From Arabidopsis thaliana (Eukaryota > Streptophyta > Magnoliopsida > Brassicales > Brassicaceae): 64,000 bases of DNA. The number at the start of each line of letters is the position of its first letter. The stretch's first letter is position 1. Of the stretch, positions 22,622 through 38,808 are shown in pieces. The stretch is from contig NC_003074.8 of assembly GCF_000001735.4 (NCBI RefSeq), positions 15,631,261-15,695,260 on the forward strand, written 5' to 3'. The notes beneath the pieces are model-generated. The model worked only from the letters and a program-made list of their open reading frames with translations, searched no databases and was not told the DNA's origin. The translations under genes and the position numbers were made by a program.

Positions 22622-23573
22622 CTAGAAGAAAATCCGGGCTACGCCCGGTAATAATTTAACAATTGACATTTTTAGGTTAATTAACTTAATTTTAAATTTA
22701 ATTTTATTTATACAATGAAAAGTTATATTTTTTTTTTAACATTTTACTAAATATAACCTATATGATACTATTAGTATCATACTATTGATCTATTCATTCT
22801 AATTGTTAATTACAAATTGAATTTTTTTATTTTTTTGTTTCTTATATAGTTTTTTCTCATCTATATCATCTCTAATATTTATAATTTTTTGTTAACCATC
22901 TCTAATTTAATTGTAATCGTCTCTAAGATAAAAAAAAATTCTTGTTAACCATCTCTATTAGATTCAATCATATTATTCTTTATTTTTATTTTCATAAATT
23001 ATTCATTTCATACTTTCTTTCCTAACTTTGTGGTCTTTTTTTTTTTTAATTTTTTCTTCTTCCATTTTGACCTTTTGTAAAAGTTGTATGTGTGTGTTTA
23101 AACTCATCTAATGTTTCATATTATATTAGATTTCAAAACATAATTTAGAGTTACAATATGAAAATCCTACGCAATGTTATAGTCTAAACATTAACAAAAT
23201 TACTTTTTTTTTCAGGTTGACAAAAGAAAATCACTCGCCTTAAAAAAGGTAGTTTTGGATTTGGCTTAAAAGATTTGGATTATTTTTGTGTGTGTTTGGG
23301 CTTATAGCCTATACGTGTTTTTTTCATTTTTCATTTTTAAGTCTATTAAAATGTTAATGTAACCGAGTAATTAATGAAGCCTAATAATAATAAGTGTGGC
23401 GTTTGATTTTGCAAAACTGAAATTGAATGTTCATAGAATGGCTGATGTGGCATTAAAATTTATTTATTTATTATTGAAAAATTTGAAGCTTATGTGGCAT
23501 CATAAGAGCAACTATGAAAATGCTGATGTGGACACATGAAGAAGCCTCAATGAGCTTCTTTTATTAGTAGTAA
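22622..23573 (-). mobile_element. Helitron (minus strand), 3' end clear, 5' end inferred
   Basis: Read leftward it ends in the hairpin CCGGGCGTAGCCCGG, then ATTTTCTTCTAG (CTAG at 22622-22625) before a T. The inferred 5' end is TTTACTACTAATAAAAGAAG at about 23573, resembling the TCTACTACTAATAAAAG start of Arabidopsis ATREP Helitrons with a changed first dinucleotide. About 950 bp, non-coding. Confidence 0.7.
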
Positions 23574-24182
23574 ATTTTAATTACCTAAATCAGTCAAAAA
23601 CATCTATATGCAAATCATATATTTTATATATCACCACTCGGCACATATATATGATCAAATAAGATTAACGTAAATAGCACAAAAAATTTTGTTTTCAAAA
23701 ATAGCACCTCATTTGAAAAGTTTCATAAATATCATCCAAAAAATTAATTAAATATTAAATATAAATAACTAATATAATTAATATTAATAAAGAAAAGTAT
23801 ATATTTCCCGCCAAAAAATTATCCGTCAATTTTTTCGCAAAAAAAGATTTTTATCAACAAATTTCGGCCAAAATAAATCCGTCAAATTCTTTTTTTTTTT
23901 TATTAATTAGTCGAGCAGATGGGCGGGTCTATTTTAGTTCAAAGATAAAAAATCAATTACAAAAAGTACCACTTGGATTAAAATTTTGTTTGTAAAACAA
24001 CACCACTGAGATATTTTATTTGGTTCTCTTCAGAATCATTTCAGCTTTATTTGGCGCCTTTAGAATAACCTTTTTCTTAAAATCATCCGAAGAAAATAAT
24101 TATCCTAAAAACAAATTAAATAATTTTGGAATGAAATAAAAATTAAATTATCATCAACCAGTCCGACTCAGTGGTTCCGATC
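23574..24182. other. Intergenic region upstream of ZIFL2
   Basis: AT-rich, with TTTCCCGCCAAAAAATTATCC and TTTCGGCCAAAATAAATCCG near 23815-23880, motifs seen in A. thaliana minisatellite-bearing repeats. The ZIFL2 promoter and leader must lie in the last few hundred bases; no certain TATA box was identified. Confidence 0.4.
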
Positions 24183-27100
24183 ATGGCCGATGATGAGTCA
24201 AGAACCATCCTGTTGGAGAAGAACGAAGACTGCCCTGGCTGTATCATTGATCGAACCAAGCAACAGCAACGAGGCGTTCCTTACTTGCACCTCTCCTTCA
24301 TCTGGCTCGTGTCACTCTGCACTGGTTAATAAGATTTTTTCTCCTTTTGTGCTTTTGTTGTGTGTTTCTTATACTAATGTTTCAAAGCTTTTGCCAAATT
24401 TCAGCTCTTCCAATATCTTCACTGTTTCCATATATTTATTTCATGGTAAGCTAAGTTGTTGTTGCTTCTAACTCCATTGAATTAGCTTGGTTTGAGTTTA
24501 GAGAATGACCAATATGTATTGTGGCAGATCAGAGACTTCCATATAGCAAAACAAGAAGAAGATATTGGTTTCTATGCTGGTTTTGTTGGTAAGTTTTGGC
24601 TCTTTGTGGTTGCTTGAAAACTAATCTTGGAAGATTCTTGATGTTGATAACTTTTGTTAGGATCATCATTCATGATTGGAAGAGCTTTGACATCTATTTT
24701 CTGGGGGAAATTAGCTGATCGTTATGGTCGCAAACCTATTATTCTCATTGGGACATTCTCAGTGTTAGCTTTTTTACTTTGTTCATCAGAGTAAAGATGT
24801 ATTGATTTTTCTTGTCTACAGATTTTTTATCAGTAGGTTTTTTGACTCTTTTCAGGATCATATTCAATACCCTCTTTGGTCTAAGCACAAGTTTCTGGCT
24901 TGCAATTTCCGTTAGATTTCTTCTTGGCTGCTTCAATTGTTTACTTGGAGTTATAAGAGTATGTCTTAGTTTTGTGAAAGAATATACCACTATATATCTT
25001 TCTATATTAAGTGACTGCTCTAGATTTGAGCAAATGATCAGGTTTTGTTTTCTACTTTGCCATGTTTCAGGCATATGCTTCAGAAGTCGTTAGCGAAGAG
25101 TATAACGCTCTTAGTCTTTCTGTCGTGAGGCTTTTGTCTACTCTTTATTTTATTTCGTCATTATTGCCAATGTTTACTTCGTCTTTAGGAAGAATAGTTT
25201 TGTTGCATTAATGTTTCAGGTGAGTACATCAAGAGGTATAGGATTGATACTAGGTCCTGCTATTGGAGGTTATCTTGCTCAGGTACTCTTGATTCTAAAA
25301 ATCTGAGCTAGTAGCTTTTATACCTTTCCTGCTAGGCTTGACTTGGCTTCTGTTTCATGTTCTGTTAGCCTGCAGAAAAGTACCCAAATATATTTTCCCA
25401 GAGTTCAGTTTTTGGGAGGTAGTTTATTAAACTATTACTATTTGGCTCCATCCATTTTCAAATGCTAGCAAAAATTGTTTCCTCAATAGGTGCTTTGGTG
25501 TTGTGCATTACAGGTTTCCATATTTTCTGCCGAGCTTAGTTATATCCGTCTATGCTACTGCGGTTCTCATCGCTTGCTGGTGGCTTCCTGTGAGTATGTT
25601 AACATAAAATAGTGTACTTGTACACAAAAACCGTAATCATATTTTTTCATCAACAAGTTTTACTATATGGTAATATTTCTTTGCAATACTTATGATCATA
25701 AATGAGTTCTTAAGAATTCCAGAGCTATTGTGTGTATGACTTGATCATATTAAGATTTGAATGAAGCTAAGACTGCAAATATTAACTCACAAATATAAGC
25801 TTATAATCTATATAAATATATACAGGAAACTCTTCATACACGTTGTAGAATTGCACAAGGGAGACTTAATCCAACAGAGCTAAACGATGATGAAAGTAGA
25901 GGAGGAGGACTTGATGAACAGAAAATAATTAATAAGCCAAGTCTCTTGAGGAATCGTCCATTGATGGCTATCATCATTGTTTATTGTGTTTTTTCCCTCC
26001 AAGAGATAGCATACAATGAGGTAAGAGTGTTACAATTCACTTGCATACAATCATATGGGGGTATCTTTAACTGTAGCTTTTCGATTGATTCTTCGATAGA
26101 GGATATGATATTTTGGGTGCCCTTTTCTGTAACTTTGCAAGATATTCTCACTCTGGGCTGTTAGTGACCGAAGCTATGGAGGATTGAGCTTCTCATCTCA
26201 AGATGTTGGTGAAGTTTTAGCTATATCAGGTGGCTGTTCTATTTACCTTACATTGTTTGGTGGATCGGTCCAGAAAACTATGTCTACTTATTTGCAATTT
26301 CTCTGTGAAGGAGCTCATTGCTTAACCAGTCGTTGTAAAATCTATCTATTTAAAATCTTTAGGCTTCACATCTTTGTGGTTCATACTGATTTGGTTATTG
26401 TTTTGTATACAGTCGTTGTTTTCAACTCTGTTTCTTTAGTTTCTTGATGTATTGTCTATCCATCTCCCCCTTGGATGTTTATCATGATTTGAGTTACAAT
26501 TCTTTCAGGACTTGGGCTTCTGGTGTTTCAACTTTTGGTATACCCGCCATTGGAGAAATCCGTGGGACTCCTTGCGGTTATACGTCTTTCTGCGGTAAAT
26601 CTTCTTTATTTTGAATGATGTTATGTGCTTTGATATATTAGGAATGGTGTAACACCCCGGTTTGAAGAATATGGTAATTCAGACGGAGAGGTTTAAAAGA
26701 ATTGATTTGACCACCTATGTCACCAAAGTGCTCTTATTTTTTCGGAGTAGGAATGGGTTGTCCAATAATCCCATCCTGTTCATTTCTTTACATTTTGTTG
26801 TTCAGGTATTGCTGATACCGCTGCTTTCGTGTTACCCCTATATAGCTTTGCTTTCTGGGGTGACTCTCCATTTGGTGATAAATTGTGCATCCATCATAAA
26901 AAACGCTTTGTCTGTGAGTTCTTGTTATAACCCTGATGCTTTTCATAATAAGCAAGATTCTAAATATGTTTCCGTGTAATGTGCAGATCTCACTTGTCAC
27001 AGGACTGTTTATCATGTTGAACAAAGCTGTGGTATAGTTCTTTGGCTAGTGTATCTCTATCTTTTACATCGGTAACTTCCTCTGCCATGGCTCATACTCT

Positions 27101-27588
27101 CACTTTTCTTTAATATAACATTGTAGCCTCAGAATCAGAGAGGTGCTGCTAATGGCATTTCTATGACCGCGATGTCTGTTTTCAAATCATTTGGCCCTGC
27201 CGGTGGAGGGGTCTTGTAAGTATTGTCAAATGCACTCACATTCTTGCAAAAACTATTAGCAAGTACAAGATGTAGACAAGCTTCACATTGCTAATTCACC
27301 TTTTATCCATGTTTTGTTAACTCTACAGATTCTCATGGGCGCAAAAGAGACAAGACGCTACATTCCTTCCAGGTCAAATTTTTGCACCATGTACATGTTA
27401 AACTAATTTTTTAGCCGTGGTTTAAAAACTGCGAATCATCATCAAAAATTTTATGTGAAAGACAGTGTTTTAATTACTTTATGAAAACTACACATACAGG
27501 TGATGAGATGGTGTTCTTGGTGTTGAATTTGGTACAGCTCGTAGGATTGATACTAACGTTCATACCTTACATTTCCCAAATCCAGTAA
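24183..27588 (+). CDS. ZIFL2: Zinc-induced facilitator-like MFS transporter
   Basis: Seventeen exons assemble into 478 aa: 24183-24324, 24405-24445, 24528-24588, 24661-24763, 24856-24958, 25071-25124, 25220-25282, 25369-25418, 25514-25589, 25826-26020, 26142-26229, 26509-26594, 26806-26913, 26987-27031, 27127-27215, 27329-27372, 27500-27588. All introns are GT-AG and the sum keeps frame. ZIFL hallmarks are visible: the N-terminal Cys motif CPGC ([11 protein letters not shown]), the MFS loop [12 protein letters not shown], and PETLHTRC in the central loop, where the family has a His-containing motif. About twelve membrane segments are expected. ZIFL proteins are membrane antiporters; Arabidopsis ZIFL2 has been linked to K+/Cs+ efflux. 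The gene symbol is recalled from locus order and sequence. Intron 12 carries an odd TGTAACACCCCGG segment. Confidence 0.93.
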
Positions 27589-27871
27589 AAGGTAAAATCC
27601 ATTACTCTTTCTCCTTATAGTGAGGAATCAATGGGAAACTATGATTCTCTATGATTCCAGTAAAAGGTAGAATCCAGTTGAAGTGATTGTGTTTCTCTAT
27701 GATTCGGCACCAAAAGACTGACTAATAATGTTCATATATTTTTGTATGTAATACTATCATTTACTAATTTGTTCACTCAAAGTCAAGGTGTTATATCTTT
27801 CTGGTCAAAACATATAAGTCATTTTGTAGGTAACGGATCTACTAATACATTTAATTCAAGCCAATAATTTT

Positions 27872-28161
27872 AGGGAAAAATGTCGCAAAAAATCGAAAAC
27901 TTTCAAATTTGAGACGAAAAATATGAATTTTTGAAATGTCATTTAAATTTTAAAGTTTGGTTTGACTTTATAATTAAAATGGTTATATTTTGTTGACTGA
28001 ATCATTTTAGACATGCCTTTAAATTTTTCTTAACTAAAGAATGACAGAGTTAACTTTCTGTAGTATTTGGGTTTAAAATGATACATTTTAATGACATTTC
28101 TAAAGTTAATGTTTTTTCGTCTTAAATTCGAAAGTTCGTAACTTTATTTTTATATTTTTCT
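27872..28161. mobile_element. Mutator-type MITE with long inverted ends
   Basis: Inverted ends of about 75 bp at roughly 70% identity (GAAAACTTTCAAATTTGAGA against GAACTTTCGAATTTAAGACG, both followed by CGAAAAA and AAATGTCATT). The 10-bp sequence CAATAATTTT occurs on both sides (27862-27871 and 28162-28171), containing the 9-bp duplication expected of Mutator elements. 290 bp, non-coding, downstream of ZIFL2. Confidence 0.82.
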
Positions 28162-30524
<2,363 letters not shown>

Positions 30525-33358
30525 TAGTCTAAATCATATGCTCTATTTATGTAAGTTAACCAAAATAATAAGAAATGTTGTAATGCTTAAGGAAGTAGTT
30601 GGTGTGAAAAAATTTATTTTTCATTTGATATTATAATTGAAATAAAATGGGTTTGTTGTTCTTGATATATCATAAGTTATTTTTATTATTATTATCCTAT
30701 GTTGATGGAAAACTTTTAGAAATTCCTATGTTATTCAATTATATAACAATGTCGATATTTGGTAAAGAATTCAATTATATATCTTACTATAGTTTAACTT
30801 AATTCTTGATGTAGTTTCTTGTGGAATGGTATATAAACACCATTACTCTCGATCTTTATTTTGCCATATCGTCTTTCGATGCGAAGGAAATGGGAACATA
30901 ATCCAATACATCATCACCAACACACTGATTCTCGTAATGAAGACTTGTCCAGTCTTTTTCTAGTTTTAAACAAAAAACCATTCAAGAATAATAAAATCTA
31001 CAATATGGAGTAGCAGCAATAGTATATTAAGTCTTGGTCACTAAGTGTTGAGCAATAAAATCTTCCATGACAGTAAAGATGATGTTGATATTACATGCGA
31101 GTGACTTACGAGATATTATCATGACATTATATATGGTTAAACATTTTGATAGATTTTAACTCATTTGTTTTTCTACTTTTATCTCTCAGTTGTTACAAGA
31201 CTGTTTAGTGTGTTATAGTTTTTGTTTCTTTAATTTTTTTAACCTTTTTCTTTGAGTTTGTTTAGAAAACAGTACATTTCCGTAACTTAATTGGAGAAGT
31301 AGTACAATTACTATTTATAATTACTAAAATATTCGAAAAAGTTTTTGTTTGGTGAGAGAGAAAGAGAGGTGTAACAGATTTAAATAAAGAGAAAGAGAGC
31401 ATTTGAGAGGGAGACGTGGGTCAAAAAAAATTTTCTAATTTTTTTTTCTTTTCTTTATTACATTTCATTCTCTCAAAGTTTAATAATTAAAATACTTGTT
31501 TGTAAATTTTATTTTTCTAAAATTGATCATAGAAAAAAAAATCTATGTTTATCGTTTAATTGTTAACATTTCGGCGGTTGGAGACACTACTGGTTTTGTT
31601 TATCGTTTATCGTTTACAAGATGAATATAAATCTATAAAACTGTTAAAATTCTAAATTCCTAGAGATAAACTTGGTAACTTAATTTTTTTTCTTAGGACT
31701 AAACTAAATGGTTTGAATCCAAGTACATAATTGTTAGTCCTCTACCAGCGGCTCGCATGGTAATCCACCAACCAATCTTTTCTTTATGCCATTACGTAGC
31801 CTATATACAAGGTTATTATTATGTTTTTTAAACAATCCCTCGATATATGCAAGTTATCTACTATTAGCTTTCACTATTCTTCGTCTTCATTGTTTTAAGT
31901 TAGTTCTTGATCAGCAAGTACAGTGAGCTATAGAATCGAGCAAGAATGAGAGCGGTGGCAGAGGAGATTCAAACGGCTAGGAACGCGATGTGACTCGGGC
32001 TGTGAGGGGTTATGCTGGATCAATTCTTTCTCATTCCTTTTAGCATTTTTGGTCTTCTTCTTTTTCTTTTTCTTCTTCTTCTTCTTCCTTTTCTTTATCA
32101 ATTTACTTGCGCATTCCCAAACATGACTGAGAACAAGAAACAATAAAAACCGAGTAGTTGGTTCCTTCTTTCTTTGGGGTTTAGAAATGAAGAAGATAAT
32201 AGAATTAACTGTAAAATGTCAATTCTTTTTTGTTTCTTAGTTCGTCACAAAAAAAAAAAAAAGAGAAGAGAGATATATGAACTGAATTGCATAAAAAGAG
32301 TCTTACATATTACTAAAGAAAACTTAATGAGCTTGAATGTTAAATTGACAATAACTAAATTAGAAAAACTCTATAAAAACAAACTTATAGTTTATACGGG
32401 CCGACCGGATCAGTCGATAAGATTTATTAAAAAAACAAAAAACAAACAAATTTATGGTTCTATTAGTATATAGTTGATACTAATACTAGAACTATGAGTC
32501 TATGACTAGTATAGTGGAAATTATAATAATTGTTATAAATATAACTTTAATGACTAACTTGTAAATACTAAAAGTTGATTTTGCATAAAATAAAATATAA
32601 TTCAATTTTAATATAGAAAAAAATTAAACAATTGAGGAAAATTTATATCTATAATTAAATAAACATATAAAATAAAATTAAATAAAAAACATATAGAACA
32701 AACTATTATATACGTTTATGTGTATTATAAATCCAAATATCAAATTCAAATTAGAGCTAATGTTATAGTAAGAAAAATGTCTATACGTAGATAAATTAGT
32801 TTTTTTTCAAATATAATCTAGGGGAGAACCACACAAGATGGAGTAGTTTGACAGTACTATTACTCACAAGATAGGCCTTCATCAGCTAATAAACCCTCAC
32901 AACCTTAACAGCCTTATCAACCATACCATTGGGCCTTAAGTGGGTATTTGAAATAGAAAATGTTTGATCCCAAGAACTTTTACTACTACTTTGTTCTTGC
33001 AAAGACACTAAATTTTAAACAATTACAGTGCACGTTTTTGCAACTAGTAAGCAATTATTTCTCCACGTAATGGATATAATTAGTCGATCTCAATAAACTG
33101 CAATATTTTAGAGAAAAGAGAAAATAACATCATCAAGTGGTCATGACTCGAGAGACTAAAGCAAATTATGAGTTCAAACGTCACGGACAATAACAAAACC
33201 AAAAGGCAAAGAAGAAGCAACGTTACCAAAAAATCACGATCAACAAAACAAACAAGGAAGCAAATCTCTCTGTTTCTTTTGGTTCAATAAATTACTTTTC
33301 TCAGTTTTAAAGATGTAAAAGAAAAACATGCTTAGGATTTCGAGGGATAAGAAGAATC
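30525..33358. other. GSTU27-CAM7 intergenic region
   Basis: AT-rich. A TTC/CTT microsatellite at about 32055-32097 creates a spurious Lys-rich frame on the minus strand. The CAM7 3' end and terminator lie just below 33358. No convincing gene or RNA was seen in 2.8 kb. Confidence 0.5.
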
Positions 33359-35095
<1,737 letters not shown>

Positions 35096-35306
35096 TTTTT
35101 TTGTCTTCTTCGGATTTTCTCGAGAAAATTTTTGCTGTGATATTTTCTTGTTTCTGGAGAAAGTTGAAGCGCGTGAGAGTGAATGTTCCTTCTCCTTTAT
35201 AAAATGAGATCTCACCAGCTACAGGTAAAATGAGGTATTTTTGAATTGACGATTTTGCCCTCCTAAACGTCTTTCTCTTTTAATTTCTCAGACCAAAAAA
35301 TTAAGA

Positions 35307-36810
35307 AATTCTAGTTTTGGGAGAAATTTGTTTTTTAGGTTTGCAACTTAGTTTTTACTATTTTAGGCTAATCTACTAACTACTTATGTCCAGATCATGA
35401 ACTTTCTGCTAATAGTTTTGAATTTGATATTTTTGTATTATTGTTATGGTATCTTGGTATGATATATATTGATGTAACCTGATATTATACATTGATATCC
35501 AAACATTGGTGTAGGCAATTTGATAAAATTCATTTTCTATTTGCTAAGTTTATTTTAGGGTAATATTAGATAACCAAATAAAACATACAAATTAAGAAAC
35601 TAGTAGAGAGAAAGTTTTTTGTTACAAAATAACCATGGACCCATGTTGTCGGAAGAAATGAAATAACAAAGCTACCTTTCATTTGTTGTAAGATGAACTG
35701 TAAACGAAACACATTCGTGTAATTTTTCAAAATAACATGTAACATTAAAATTTCACATGTTATATTTAGTTTTAAAACATGCTATTTAAAAAAACGTCAT
35801 GAATTTTTAAGAAAAAACATTATTATGAAATTTTCTTACATGAACATAATCCTTAAAAAAAATTTATATGTGATTTTAATAAAACCGTGTATTACTAAAA
35901 AATAAGAATATATTTTTAAAGAAATCACGTGTGATCTTAATAAAAAATGTGTATTACTACAAAATATCATGATAAAAAGAGATATTAAACTGAATAGAAT
36001 GTTTTTTCCATAAAATACCATGTGCTTTTTATAAATACTATGTAATAAGAGAAAATAACAAGATAAAAAGAGATATTATGTTATCGCATGTATTTCGGAA
36101 AAAAAACATGTTACAAAGGATATTTATGTAATTACATGTGTTCTCCAATATGTTTCCGACAAGCTACTGTGACTCAAGGTTAGTTTGTACATTCTTTTCA
36201 AATCTATAATCATTTATTATAAATTCTCTTTATTTTATCACATTTCAAAATTATAACACAAGAAAGAAAATGGTTAGACAATAAATATTAGTAGACGATT
36301 GAGAATGATTTTACGGTTTTTCCGTAATTTAGTAGAAAATTTTTGTAGAAAAATTTCCCGCCAATTGCGTTGATTTTACGATTTTTAAAAAATTTATATA
36401 ATTGTCATCAATTATTTTTATAGTTTACAATTATTATTAAGTAGCACTATACCACAAAATATTTTTTGATTTTATATAATCTTTTCTAATCAGACTGATT
36501 TGATAAGTGGTGCTAAAAATAATAAATTAAAGATTTAACCCGTATTCCAAAAAATAAAAAAATTCTAGTTTTGTGACAAATTTGTTTTTTAGGTTTGTAA
36601 CTTAATTTTTACTAACTTAGGCTAATCTACTAACTACTTATGTCCAGATCATGAATTTTCTGCTAATAGTAAAGCAAAAATCAGATTTTCATATTGAATT
36701 TGATATTTCTGTATTATTGTTATGGTATCTTGATATTTCATATTGAATTTGATACATTGATGTAACCTGATATTCTATATTGATGTCCAAACGTTGGTCT
36801 AGGCGATTTT
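35307..36810. repeat. Direct duplication flanking about 1 kb of AT-rich DNA
   Basis: 35307-35520 and 36562-36810 share long near-identical runs (GGCTAATCTACTAACTACTT, ATGTCCAGATCATGAA, TGTATTATTGTTATGGTATC). The second copy contains a small internal duplication. The DNA between has diffuse repeats such as CATGTTAYAT and GTGTATTACTA. Two shorter related pieces (TTTATAGTTTACAATTATTA and variant) lie near 36419 and 36866. Nature unknown. Confidence 0.75.
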
Positions 36811-37532
36811 AACGTTAGTATATATTAAGGTTTACAACTTGTATCTATTTAAAGAAAAATTATATTTTATAGTTTATAATTGTTATTAAGTAACGGTATA
36901 ACACGAATTCACAAGACAATTGTTAATAAACAGTGCAGTTATATGTTTCCCTTTGTATTCTGACTTCTTATTGTTGGAGGCTTCTCTGACTTTTTTTTAT
37001 GTTTGTGATGGTAGCTCTTTTTGAATAGGTATGTGTGAAATGCGAGAAATGCAGAGGAATTTTGACTTGCCGGATATATAGCTTTGATCTATTGTTTGTT
37101 CCCGTTATTGTTTTGATGGTAGATTATTGCGTTGAGGTTAAGGTGTTTGCTTTTTCTTAGTATTATATCATAGAGCTTCTTTTTGGTATGGATCATTCTG
37201 TTCTTTTTGTTATGATTGACTTCCCTTCGTTATAGGTATGTTGAAGGTATAAAGGGTTTTTTAGTCGAAGGATGGCTTTGATCTATCCTTATTATTGTCT
37301 AACGATTTCATGTGAATCAATTTGTTCTTTCTTAATGGGTGGATAATTTATAACGCTGGATAAATAAAAATCACCAAAGATCATACATTTCTGGCCATAA
37401 TGACCTTATGGTGGTTCCAGAAGGATGAAAAAGAAATTTAATTTTAGCTTGTTTAAGTATACAAAGTAACATGACTTGTAAAAGCTTTTAGTCAATTAAC
37501 CAATTCAGTAGCAATTTACTACTTAAGTGGGT
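36811..37532. other. AT-rich intergenic sequence
   Basis: No gene supported. Partial internal similarity exists between 37028-37110 and 37235-37300 (AGGTATGT, GCTTTGATCTAT). Confidence 0.35.
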
Positions 37533-38045
37533 ACCTGTCTGACCAAACCTGTGGCGTATCTTCACCACGGTTCTGGTACATCAAAAGCCCTCCAGCCCAT
37601 TTCTCTGACCGGTTATACCGAGTCACCTATATTTAAACCAAAAACTTTCATCGATTATACATCAAGTTTGTTGAACCTGTCAAACCAACCGAGCTTAAAC
37701 CGAGTTCCTGATTGTTTGTGAAAGCCCCTCTAATATGTGGCGGATCATCATTATCGAGTAAACTTGCAGCATTACCACTAGGTAAGAGCTTGTAACCGGC
37801 CAAGTTCCTTAACTAAGACTGCCGGTTAGGGTTCACAAGATGGAACTCGTAAGGGTCGTACAGGCTCAACTTTATCTGAGCATCTTTATCAGTCCTGCAG
37901 GCTACATATTTCTTGACCTTCAAGTAACTCTTTCTCCTTGATTTTCCAGGTGGAAGTCTCTGCTTCTCTAGATGAATCTTAACGGAGTTCTTAGCTGGCC
38001 CGTCAATGTCCATGTCTAGATGAAATGATCGTGGACCACTCCTAT
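37533..38045 (-). pseudogene. Copper amine oxidase C-terminal relic
   Basis: Reading leftward: GVVHDHF near 38044 in one frame, then FHLDMDIDGPAKNSVKIHLE in another, KSYLKVKKYVACRTDKDAQI, LYDPYEFHLVNPNRQS, a stop, then LRNLAGYKLLPSGNAASLLD, DDPPHIRGAFTNNQ, an intron-like gap, VTRYNRSEKWAGGLLMYQNR and VWSDR. This is the order of the plant primary amine oxidase catalytic domain C-terminal to the active-site region. A frameshift near 38015 and a TGA near 37812 disable it. The TPQ tyrosine region and N-terminal domains are absent. Only the part from 38013 to 37813 stays open. Confidence 0.85.
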
Positions 38046-38265
38046 AACGTTTTTTTAGATCAAAAGTCCAGAATTAGCGTCTTTCTCACCCAAGTCTTGT
38101 ACGTTTGTGTACATTTGAGTTTGAGGCTGCGACCTAATTAATAACGTTTTTCATTATGAGAACTATTCAGAAAAAATTTGAATGGATGAGCATACATAAT
38201 GTAATCATACCATAACGCGAATCAAGCCATCCATTTGAAACTCCCAATCAAAAATATAATCATAG

Positions 38266-38446
38266 TATCACATCGTTTAAAGAACATAATAATAATAATA
38301 GTGTTGTGTAATAGAACATGCCATTCTAGCTACCAGTATCACCTTTGCCCTTGACTCTCTTATCTGTCGATATCCAAATTACATTTTCATAATTAAGTAT
38401 CACATCGTTTAAAGAACATAATAATAGTGTTGTGCAATAGAACATT
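38266..38446. repeat. Short direct repeat, about 130 bp apart
   Basis: TATCACATCGTTTAAAGAAC followed by ATAATAATAG, TGTTGTG and AATAGAACAT occurs at 38266 and 38398. The first copy has an expanded (AAT)n. Confidence 0.8.
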
Positions 38447-38808
38447 ACATCTGTACCAGGGAGACGAATCTCATAGTGTCACCAGCGTATCGTTCGAACA
38501 TACTTATTTATATTACTGTATACCAATATTTTCCAACCAAAACCGTAAACCGACGTTTTTTCACCAAAACCTAAAATTTGTATTTGTCGCTAAAGTTTTG
38601 TTTTGCAAAAACAAATTCACTCACAAAATGATATTTGCTGCCAAAATCGTAAAGTAATATCAACATTCACAGTAATATAATAATTTATCAATATTTAATA
38701 GAATAATCTGTAAATTTTAAATAACTATTGATTATATTATGTTGTTAAAAACAATGTTATATGGGTCTAAATGGGTTAAGAATATTTTAAATAGGTTTAA
38801 ATGAGGAT

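Noticed and set aside
31928-32143. Lys-repeat open frame (minus strand)
   Set aside because: Created by a TTC/CTT microsatellite; no recognisable protein on either side.
35640-36165. MITE with TTGTCGGAA/TTCCGACAA ends
   Set aside because: The ends match over only 9 bp and no target duplication was found.
37527-37721. Plus-strand 64-codon frame
   Set aside because: Antisense to the copper amine oxidase relic, whose conserved motifs are on the minus strand.
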